Shown piece by piece: positions 1 to 10,300 of a stretch of 60,000 nucleotides of DNA (position 1 is its first letter; the number at the start of each line of letters is the position of its first letter). The translations under genes were made by a program, and so were the position numbers. Source of the DNA: Takakia lepidozioides (lineage: Eukaryota > Streptophyta > Takakiopsida > Takakiales > Takakiaceae); NCBI GenBank assembly GCA_030704615.1, contig CM060732.1, forward strand, positions 9,364,001-9,424,000, in the 5' to 3' direction. Below the pieces are notes generated by a model. The model did not search any database. It was not told the origin of the DNA and saw nothing but the letters and a program-made list of their open reading frames with translations.

Positions 1-504
1 AATTAATTCAAATACAATGTGGCAAATAAAACTTGGTTAATGTTATAGATGGCAACGAGTAGGTGACACGCGTTGGGTGAACGAATTGAAGAAGCATATG
101 AGGAACGTAGATGAGCGAAGGTACTGCGTTGCAGGCTCAAAGTATAGTCGGTGCCGACTTCATGCACTTAAGTTGAATGAGGCAACTGAGTGGAGTCTCT
201 GTTTAAAAGTCCATATAGCGCATTGCCTACCCATGGCTCTTGGTTTTTAGGAGATCAGAAAGCACTCAAAGAACGAGTTTGGGTTGCCTTGGCCATTGCA
301 CCATCATGTCAAGATCATGGAAGCTGTTGAAGCATCGTAGAAGAGAAATTATAATCCGCAATATTGAAATCCGGGCACATCATTGGATGATACCAAACAG
401 TTCAAGGCGGCATAGAAAAGCCTAATGTTTACTCAGTGATAATTGGGGCCTCATTAAGTAGTAGATGTGATGACACCATGGTCGGCCACGATAGACAGTC
501 GTCA
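1..504. other. Left flank of transposon copy A, no gene
   Basis: I see no credible coding region here. One copy of the palindrome ATAGTCGGTGCCGACT occurs at about 143-159. The same motif recurs at 2.0-2.4 kb and 13.2-13.8 kb, so this stretch is probably the outer noncoding part of transposon copy A. The element terminus itself could not be recognised and may lie outside the window. Confidence 0.4.
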
Positions 505-3500
505 CTATGGTAACCAAGGACAAGGGTCGCGAATTAACATTGCCTTCACCTCATTTATGGAGAGATTAGGGTGGTTGATGTCCTCCGAGTCTTCCTGCAT
601 TTTCAATCGGCGCAACAAAATATAGTATATGTGCTTGCAATGGGTGTATGCGGATTTAGCCCTCTTCATTTTTCCAAAGTCAGGGCAGGTGCACTCCGGA
701 CTTCTAGAGATGCACACATTGTAGACCTCCCCTGCTTTGGCCAATCCCGGTGTGCAGAGTGTGTACACACGACCAATTCCAGGGCGGGGAACATCTTTGA
801 ACGATTGTACAATTGCCTTCAAAGATTGTCCGAGCTCCATCTTTTCACGGGCTTGTGCACTCAATGGCTTTCGTCGATATATTTTACCCCATCTCTTGGT
901 TGCATGTGTGTCCGGATCCAGGTGATTGCTATCATCCGCAACAGTGTCCCCCTCTCCCTCGGCAGTGCTCTTGTTGTCTGTAGGAACAAGTCAAAATCCA
1001 GCCACAGTTAAGGCGTCAACCTCCTCCTGATTTAAATTTGTCCCAACCATCACAAGCCAAATGTCGGGAACATCTGGTCTATTGAGCATACATCGCCCCG
1101 CTTCACCACCGACGCAGTACACGATATCAGTCGGGCAGTGCCACATTTCCATCATATTTGGTTTTACCAAAGCCGGAGGATGGTGGCGACCCACATATCT
1201 TGGAGCAGGAACACCCAAACTGTGGAGTGGCCGGATTTCTTCTTTGCATGTCTGTGCACTATAAGACCGTATTGCCCAACACTTTACTCAAAGTGTCGGA
1301 CGTCCGGGCGATGTGCCAACATACTGTGGACACAGCGGACTCTAAAACCGGCTTTCTATTCTGTACTGAAAGGTCATCCTCCAACGTCTCTAGAGACATC
1401 TGAACAGTAGTTGTGGGCACTCTTAGTCCTTCGGCACCTTCACGGCGCCTGGGTGTGGTGCGGAGGTTCATGTCAGGCCTCCATGAATGAAGGTGTTCCT
1501 CGTCTTCTAAGTTGCCCAAAACAATCTTCCGCTTCGTTGTCCGAGTGAGAAGGTCGCCCTCGAGCCTAGGATTTCTACCATGGAGATGAGTTCCCTCCAC
1601 AAAACTTCTTACCGCCTCTGCCATCTTCAGAGGATCAGAAGACCGCGCTGCCGCCCGATCTAATAATTGTTGGCGGTCGGGACCATAACCCTTTGCACCA
1701 CCCTTTAGATAATTATGGAAGGCCGATGATTGCAAAATAGCCCTTGTCATGTCGTCTTTGTTGGCTGTGTATAGGTCCACTTTTAAGACACCACTCCCGG
1801 CCTGCCAGCTTGCATGCACGGACTCAGACATGTTCACGTTTGGCATTGCTGCGTCCTCTTCGAGATCCAATCCCTGCAGGTAAAATCTCCATCATGAGAA
1901 CTACATTTCCGTGGACAACGAAAAATGCAACGTCTTAAGGTGAGGTCCATCGAAACAATATCAAACCTTCAGTTATCGGCACCGAATATAGCCATCGAAT
2001 GCTTCATGACACATAACCCAATCTTAAAGTCGGTGCAGACTATAAGCTACCCACAATAGTGCCTCTTACGGTATAGTCGGTGCTGACTATAAAGGGAATG
2101 TTCTACTGAATAGAGCTGCACAGATGGGACGCTATGTTATAGTCGGTGCAGACTATAATCCACAATAGTGGCATTCCAACCGAGGCCGGCGGTTGGAGGA
2201 ATAATTTGCTACATGTTATGTTATAGTCGGTGCAAACTATAAGCTGTGGACAGTAGTGCCCTACGCTATGCTATCTTTGGTGCACACTGTAGAACGAGTG
2301 TTCTGCTGCAGTGAGCCAAACCTCATGTGATCAAAGAAAATGTATTCACATTAAGGATCAATATTAAAATCTAATGTCATAGTCGGTGCAGACTATAAGG
2401 TAAAACAGTACCATTGCAACGCTATAGTCAGATGCGCCGCAGAGGAGGCACGCCAGGAAGAGTGCACTGATTCGGCCATGTTTGTCATGGGCATGTCGGT
2501 GTCGGAGTCGAGACACATTTCCTGCACAAGCACATGTTGAGGTTACAAGCAAGTTACAAATATGGCCAAGAATAATATTCAACGGGACGCGAATTCGTGT
2601 AACTCACCTCCCGCATATAGTCGCCAAACTAGAGGAAACGATAATGCCACCATGCTAGCCAACTGACCATTGCTCCCTCGTCTGATTTCCTTACAGCACC
2701 TGACGATGTCCACCAAGCCCGTATACATGCAAATTGTGTCTTTGCATCATCCAAGGTGGGAGCGCGCTTCCACGCAAGGTATATGGAACGGTGCTCCTCT
2801 CTGAAATCTGGCGCCACGAGCCTGGTTGTGTACTGCGAAAGGCTCTGCAGAAAATGGAACCCACAAGATCTCTCCTTGCCTTCCATGGGAACATTGGGGT
2901 CTTGCCCGTACACCCTTCGGATGGCAGCCCAATTTGCTTGTGCGTTGTCCGCCATGAAACCACGGAAATTGGGAGGGGGCAATCCCGCCTTGGCCATCTG
3001 TTCGTTTATTCCCTGCCAAAGAAGCATCTCCGATTGTGTGTCCTCTCCTTTCATCTTACAAATAGCAATTGTCATTAGCATCCTGCAGTGGGTGTCGTAG
3101 ACATGTGCACCCATTGTCACCCACTGGTGATTTGTAATTCGCTTGATATGGTCGAACATGACCCAACTGTTTGACAAGTCCCCACTCGTCATCCTGTCGA
3201 CCAGTTTGACGCCGCTGCCAGGTCCACACGTGGACATTTTGAATACGAAACAACGATCTGCCTAAGTCCCTTGTCCTGGAAACCTACTTCCATGAATGTA
3301 GTCATATCCACATCGTCGCTTCACCTCCAGAATGGAGTGCATATCCGAGCCACGCCCAATTTTCTGTTTGCATGAGACAATGTGGTTTCGGACATTCGGT
3401 GAACATACGTGGGACACCGACTCCAGCAATGCCTCCATTTCCTTCTCATCGAGAGGAACTCTATCGGAGCCGTCTTCCAACATAATTCTGGCCAATGCCA

Positions 3501-4511
3501 TCTTATGGGCGGCTTGGAGTTGTATCTGTTTGGGTTTGGCACCCGGTCTCAACTTAACCTCCTCGTGAACGAGCTGCTCTTCGGAACCTTCTCCTGAGCT
3601 CGAAATGGTTGATGAGCTGTGCCTGTCCAATCGGTCTCGTTCCTGTGACCTCTGGATTTAAAGTGGAAGCAAGTTGGGGAGAAACACCGCAACGCGCCCG
3701 CACAAACAACGTAGCGCACCCGCACACCATCGAGCATCTTCATGCTGGTGGTTTTAATAACGCACCAAGGATGACTGTCATGTTTTCTATCCATATCTGT
3801 CAACATTCCGGATGCCCTCGAGTAGTCCGCCCGAGGAGGGAACTCAAAGAAGATATTACCGTTGACGTCGGCGGGAAGGCATGTAACTGATTTAATTGCG
3901 AACTTGCTGTAGTCCAGCCCGGCCAGCTCCGACCGGTGTCCCTCCAGGTGAAGCCCTCGCAGAATTTCAAGAATAGATCGAACTGCGGTGCTCGTGCTGG
4001 GAATATGACTCCCTCCTCCACTGACGTCCATTGAGGACTTGCTTGATCTCCAGGACGACCTCGGAACTTCCATGACCTCGTCTCAGTCGGACAGGTTGTC
4101 GGTTCTCGCTCGTCTTCATGGATGGGTTCGGCTCTGGTTTACTTCGTTGCGGACTTCTCTCTTTGAGGTAGCCACTCTCTGATTCGCGGATTGTTTCGTG
4201 GAAGGCGCCAGGATAGAAGGTGCATTTGGCGGGCAAATGAAGTCCACAACAGCCCTGTATATGACGCTGTCCGATGGTGGAACTCGCCATTTCCTGCCAT
4301 CGCCGAAATCATCGTGGAGCACAACAATACTCTCGACAACAAGGCCGTTTGAGTCCTTCATTTCCTCCTCCAAAAAAACCGACCCTGGTTTCAGGTGGTA
4401 TCGAACACACGGATATTTCTCCATAACCCGGCAGATGTCCCCTCTGCACGGAAATGAAGCTCTATGCTCGTGAGGAGGGCAGTACACTGTAGCGCTCGGG
4501 TTTTCCGCCAT
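505..4511 (-). pseudogene. MULE-type transposase with SWIM zinc finger, copy A gene 1 (degraded)
   Basis: This gene reads leftwards from ATG 4511 (MAENPS...). Its blocks align in order with copy B gene 1 (22130-26841): an N-terminal block (4511-4116), a block ending FEFPP and HPWC (4073-3549), a helical block ending FPGQG (3630-3262), the transposase core (3237-2629) with FMADNAQAN and a C/H motif CGFHF, a post-intron block (1870-1259), and a C-terminal SWIM finger (CTCPDF ... HCKHIYYI, 864-505). The SWIM finger is common in plant MULE transposases and binds DNA or protein. It is a pseudogene: two TGA codons separate the first two blocks, a TAG replaces the Gln of copy B at 2629, and the Cys-rich stretch seen in B near 22.98-23.10 kb is missing. 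The start of the post-intron exon occurs twice (near 2530 and 1860), with a palindrome array between. An intron donor GTGAGT follows the core near 2608. Family assignment is firm; exact exon ends are approximate. Confidence 0.75.
1990..2415. repeat. Palindrome array TATAGTCGGTGCAGACTATA inside copy A gene 1
   Basis: At least five near-palindromes of the form TATAGTCGGTGCAGACTATA occur at about 2022, 2082, 2141, 2224 and 2379, with spacings near 60-155 bp. They lie between two partial copies of the same transposase exon start. They resemble the flank motifs at 0.14 and 13.2-13.8 kb and those of copy C. Confidence 0.75.
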
Positions 4512-4789
4512 GGGAGATGTGCACACAAGACTGCCAGGATGGCGTGCGGGGAAGCTCCTGGTAGAAGGGGGATGCAGCGATGGGAAGGAATGCGGTGCCG
4601 ATTTGTCCGAGCGACGAAGCCTGATCCAAATCCAGGGAGCCAACTATCTCAAAAATCCACAGTCAGAGTGTTAATGAACCTTGTCTCCGGAATGCGGCCC
4701 CTGGTCTTTGCGCAATAACTGCCAACGGTATGCAGTCAGAAAGTGGGGGGCCGTCCGGATGATGTCGGCTGAAGGGGAGAAGCCGACAC

Positions 4790-5835
4790 CGTGCCGTCAC
4801 ATTACTACCCCCGAATGGAAATTCGGCACCCAATATCTAACAGGGGCCGCACGGATGACGTCGTCTGGGGCAGAGATGTCGGCACCTGTCCGACAGAGAT
4901 CATCCCCCGGATGGAAATTCAGCGCCGAATTTCCATTCGGATCCCCCCAAAGGAAGTCCTGTCGGGGGGTCAGGCCGAAAACTGGCCGACATAAAAACCT
5001 CCGCGGATGGAAAAACGGCGCCGAATTTCCATCCGAGGCCTTTCGGATGCAGTCGGCTCGGGGGAAAGGCCGCCATCTGGCCCTCACATTACAACCCCCG
5101 GACGGAAATTCGGCACCGAATATACAACAGGGGAAGCCCGGATGAAGTCGCCTCGGGCGCAGAGGCCGGCGCATGTGCGACAGAGAACATCCCCTGGATG
5201 GAGATTCGGCGCCAAATTTCCATCCGGGCCCCCCCAAAGGAAGTCGTGTCGGGGGTCAGGCCGAAAACTGGCCGCAATAAAAACATCCCCAGATGGAAAA
5301 ATGGCGCCGAATTTCCATCCGGGGCCGTTCCAATGCAGTCGGGGAGGGGGGAGAGGCCGGCACCTGGCCGTCACATTTCAACCCCCGGACGGAAATTCGG
5401 CACCGAATATCCAACAGGGGACGCCCGGATGAAGTTGCCTCAGGCGTAGAGGCCGGCACGTGTTCGACAGAGAGCATCGCCTGGATGGAGATTCGGCGCC
5501 GAATTTCCATCCGGGCCCCCCCAAAGGAAGTCGTGTCGGGGGTCAGGCCGAAAACTGGCCGACATAAAAACCTCCCCAGATGGAAAAACGGCGCCGAATT
5601 TCCATCCGGGGCCGTTCCAATGCAGTCGGGGAGGGGGGAGAGGCCGGCACCTGGCCGTCATATTTCAACCCCCGGACGGAAATTCGGCACCGAATATCCA
5701 ACAGAGCGGCGGAGAGGCCGGCACCTCTCCGACAGAGACCATCCCCCGGATGGAAATTCGGCGCCGAATTTCCATCGGGGCCCCCTCAAAGGAAGTCGCA
5801 AAAACCTCCCAGAATGGAAAAACGACGCCAAATTT
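4790..5835. repeat. Higher-order palindrome array, about 287-bp unit, between divergent genes A1 and A2
   Basis: The phrase CACATTACAACCCCCGGACGG and close variants recur at about 4797, 5087, 5371 and 5658, which gives units of 284-290 bp. Each unit holds three hairpin-forming stretches with AATTCGGCACCGAATAT, AATTCGGCGCCGAATT or AAACGGCGCCGAATTT cores. The array is GC-rich and fills the upstream regions of both divergent genes of copy A. Open frames on both strands across it are by-products of the repeat. Confidence 0.85.
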
Positions 5836-5989
5836 CCGTCCGAGGCTGTTCCGATTTCCCTCTAGCAGTCAAGGATTCCAAGAAAAACGTGTCTACAAGT
5901 GCACTTCAGCCACAAAACAAACAGTTAGGTTTGTTTTTCTCCGAAAAATCAATCGGACACGCTCAGAATTACCTGCAGGAAGGTAATTC

Positions 5990-6545
5990 AGCGCTTCGAA
6001 ATACTTGGCGAATGGAAATTCGGCGCTGAATATCCATACGCCAGCGATCTGACTTACCTGCTGGATGAAAATCCGGCGGCGGATTTCCATCCATCCGCTC
6101 TCCGACCAACCTTGCGGATGGAAATCCGGCGCCGGATTTCCATCCATCCGCTCTCCGACCAACCTTGCGGATGGAAATCCGGCACCGGATTTCCATCCAT
6201 CCGCCTCCGAATTACCTGCGTGAGGGAAATTTGGCGCGCCGCCCTACCTGCGCGGATGGAAACCCGGCGCCGGATTTCCATCCATCCGCCTCCGAATTAC
6301 CTGCGTGAGGGAAATTTGGCGCGCCGCCCTACTTGCGCGGATGGAAATCCGGCGCCGGATTTCCATCCATCCGCTTCTGAATTACCTGCGTGAGGGAAAT
6401 TCCGCGCGCCGCCCTACCTTGCAGGATGGAAATTCGGCGCTGAATTTCCATCCTGCTGCGCTCCGAATTACCTGCAGGATGGAAATCCGGCGCCGGATTT
6501 CCATCCTGCAGCTCTCCAAATTACCTCTACGTTGGAAATTCCGGG
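5990..6545. repeat. Simple palindrome array, 66-83 bp spacing
   Basis: About seven hairpins with cores AAATCCGGCGCCGGATTT or AATTCGGCGCTGAATT are each flanked by GGATGG/CCATCC arms. They alternate with ACCTGCGTGAGGGAAATT linkers. This array continues the intergenic repeat block of copy A but lacks the 287-bp higher-order unit. Confidence 0.8.
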
Positions 6546-7352
6546 CCGAGTTCCGTCGTTTTTCATCTGACATGGAGGGCTTCATCCGACATTTAATTGC
6601 GCAGTTGGGCAATAAATGTCCACCGCCGTCCGTTTTCATTCGGGCTGGCGACACATGGCTTCCTGGATACGTACCCTAAATCTGATGCTAATCTTGGCTT
6701 AACATGCTATTCGAGGCATGTACCCCAAAAACGGAGATCTTTTTCCATTTTGGCTGGGACTTATGTCGCCTGAAGGGCGTGGCTCTCCTGAGAGAGACCT
6801 CACATCCAGACCGTGGCGGAAGTTGAAAGCTCTGTACTACGGACGACGGCCAATCTCTCGCATGGCCAAACTGAAGCTCCAGCAGGAGATTCCAGTGTCT
6901 TGCTCACAACCCGCGCCAACTGAAGCTGAGTACTCTCAGGCAAGCCACTTCTGCTTTCGCTTTGTTCGATTTCTTTTTTGCTTTCGCTTTGTTGCCTCGC
7001 TTTGTTTTTGCATCTTCATCCTGGCTTCGCTGGATGAGTGAACCTTAGATAGTTGAGTGAACCTTAGATTGTTTGCAATGCGTGTGCAAATCCGGCAACT
7101 CTGGAGAAGGCTGCTTATGCATGTCATTCTCAGGCAATGGTTGCATTTGTTTTCATTGTTGTTGCATGGCTCTCCCTACTTCCTAAACTTGTTATGTTTT
7201 CATTTTTGTTACACGATTGTTGCTATGGTGGTTGCGCTGCTCGTTGCGATGCTGGTTTTGGCACCGATGTTGGTTCTCACGATTTTTGGGAATGACAGAG
7301 TGACGACGAGCCCGGCACGCTGGTGGTATCATCGACAGCTCCAACTCATCGC
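6546..7352. other. Upstream region of copy A gene 2
   Basis: No recognisable domain is present. An open frame at 6718-7041 (GDLFPFWLGLMSPEGRG) could be an untranslated or unrecognised 5' exon of gene 2, but nothing homologous is seen in copies B or C. The part from 6950 to 7290 is T-rich and low in complexity. I could not pick a convincing TATA box. Confidence 0.3.
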
Positions 7353-10300
7353 ATGTTTGAATCGCCCAACTTGGGGCGAGATGGCAAACTTAAACCTTTT
7401 GTTGGTGGACGGGAGGACTTGCAACGAGAGTACGACAGAATAGGCATTGGGGAGGTTGGTGCAGGCGGCATGGCAGGTGAAGGGCGTGAGGACATGAGGA
7501 CAGCAGATCCGGCAATGGAGGTTGTTGATGCACATGCAGTAGGGCCCGCCCACGCAAAGAAAAAGAAGAAAGCTAAGCACATGCAATCCCCGGCGAGAGA
7601 GCCGTCACGGGCTGCGGAGGGGGAGTGAGCAGTGCGCGCGAGGGTGTCAGTTCGCCTCAATCAAAGGTGGTCGTCCTGGAGGGCTCCCCTGCTGCTAGCC
7701 CTAGTAAGAAACAAAAAGCCCGTGAGAGGGCAAAAGAGAGGGCAAAAGAACAGACGAGACAGAATGCTAGCCAGGAGGAAAGAGAAAAGGCCACTGAAGA
7801 GGCCAGGGGTGCCCAAATGACAGATGCCAATGTAAGCGAGGGACGCACAGAAACGGTGGATCCCTCCAAGACACCACAGAGAGGCAGTAACACACCGGTT
7901 AGACCATCGCGGGCAAGAGCAGCCCCTGCAATTACCCATACGGTGGAGAGTGGAGGAGAGGAAAGAACACCAGAAAGAGCACGGATTGTGCAAGTTCGAG
8001 GTGAAGCCAGGGAGAGGGCAGTAGAGACGGGGAGAGTGCTGGAGGTGGTTTCGCAGGTGGCTGACCCTGTTGAGGAGGACGACAGGGAGCTTTCTGACCA
8101 GGATGACATCCTCCCGGACATCCCCAGGCCCCAAACCCGGAGCATACAGGCTGGATTTGGCGGTCCTGGTGGGCTGCCGGAAAACCCCTCTGCAGCAGAC
8201 GTCATGTCTGAGGCGGATATGAAGTTGGCTGCTGCCAAGATGTTGGAGGCAACCCACAGCAACATTGGCAGGGTGCTGGGGGCATGGTGTACCCGGCCAA
8301 GCTTCGAATTCCCCTTTGCCGCTTGGTGTCATTGCAGGTGGTGAGACCTGCCCTCCCAGGCGATATCGACAAGCTGAAATTCTCTTTCCGGGATGGATAT
8401 CGAATGGGGTCTGCCGCGTTTTACGTTTCCATTGAGAACGACCACGGAGCTTCCCGTGCCCACACTTCCGATGAGGTGGACAAATGGGGTCCCCATTGGC
8501 AAACGCGAAATGAGGAGTTCGAGAGATCGATTGCTAGTGATCCTCTTTTCCACACTTGTCCGGTAAGATGTTCTACGTGTGGGACGGCAATCATCGCCTC
8601 CTGGCATGGATGGAGCACATTGCCCAAGCCCACCCCAACGACCTCGATTGGCATTTCGCCGTGGATTGTGTTGTGCTGAAGGTTGCGGGGCCCAAAGATC
8701 GCAGTCCTCTCAAAGCTGCCATGGCGGACATCAACTCGTAAGTTACAACGCCTCTCACTTTTGGACTTTGAATTTGGAAGTCATTTCATTGCGAATCCTC
8801 ATATATGATGAAAATTCCCATTTCAGTATTGTTTGATGGAAATGTGGCACTGCAGGGTGACTGAGAATGCCTTCATTGCCACCAACTTGTCCCATATGCT
8901 CTTCCGAGTGAAGGATGTCGGGAAGCAGGGGGTGCAAGAGTTTGCCAATTCCCTCAGTGCCGACCTCCTGTGCAAGTCGGAGGCAAAGGCAGACAGAACC
9001 TGGTATAGGCTGAGCGTCGACGCCATGGTGGACTACATATTTCGGGTAAAGCTCCTGACAGTTTTGTTGAGCTAATCTGTCTCTCCTCCCCCAATAGAAG
9101 AAAAGGTCTTCACCGTGATTTCTAATCTCCTCCCCCAATAGAAGAAATTGTGTTGAGCAGGATCTCTAATCTTATGTGCGCATTCTTGACAGACGAAAAT
9201 ACAGCAGGATTTGGCACATGCGCGGAGGTTCTACATGGAGTCAGAGGAGAAGAATCCAACCCTCCCGGCACTCGAATCATATGTCAAAGTTGCGGAGGTG
9301 AGGGCCCGCATAAAGTACAAGTCGCGGATGGTAAAGTACGTGGCCATAGCTGATCCCGCCCTTGGTGCCGACTTTCTGGTGGAGGTGGGGAAGCACTACT
9401 CTCGCGCTCTGAAGCCCACGATGACATTGGAGAAGCTCCATCGTCTAGCCACATCCTGTGTGGATGCAACAGAAAAGGTGATACATTCTTAACCAAATTG
9501 TGGTGGCAACAACTCCTTTTTGTGGTGTTTGGCGCTTACGAATATGCTGGGTGGTTGGACAGACCCGGTGGCTCCAAATCTGGAATGGTTCCCAAAGTAC
9601 CAGGGACATGTGGAGCTTCCCCAAACCGGACAAACTCTCTGACCCCACATTCGACATGTGGATGAACCGCATGACATGGTGGTTTCAGGTACTTCCCCAT
9701 GCTTCGTTTGGGGCTTCTACTCTAGTAGGGGGTGGATTCATTGTATTTTTTCAGGAAAGCGATCTGATGGAGAATCTCCACAGGTGACGACGAATGCGCA
9801 AGAGCAGCTGGACACACAAGCACATCAGTTCAAGATGGAGATATCTCCTGCAGCAGAGAGCCTACGTGACTATGTGACGAGGTACTTTCTGCTCTACAAA
9901 ACCAACCTATTCTTTCGGGAGATAGCAGATGCTCGCCGGAGCCACGAGTTCACCGACCAGCCGAACGCGGACAAAGCAGCAATGCGCCTTCTGTACAGGT
10001 ACATACGCGCTGCCTTTCTTTCAAGTCCTTGCATTTCAGGATGTTAGAGGCCTCATGTGGTGTTAGGGAAAATGGCGCCAAATTTCTAGTCAGGGCTCCG
10101 AAAATGGCTAAGTCCCTAGACTGGCTGGCCCGGAACTGGAAATTCGGCGCCATTTTCCAGTTCTAGGCCCTATTGCCGTTCAGGGACTTAGCCATTTTCG
10201 GGCTAAGTCCCTAGGGTGGCTGGCCCCGAAGTGGAAATTCGGCGCCATTTTCCAGTTCTAGGCCCTATTGCCGTTCAGGGACTTAGCCATTTTCGGGCTA

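Noticed and set aside
4797-5865. Overlapping long open frames on both strands (up to 190 codons)
   Set aside because: They are produced by the GC-rich palindromic repeats and read the same text in several frames; no protein signature.
4790-6545. CRISPR-like repeat array
   Set aside because: Regular palindromes with spacers superficially resemble CRISPR, but the spacers are themselves repeated, the unit is composite, and the context is eukaryotic transposon DNA.
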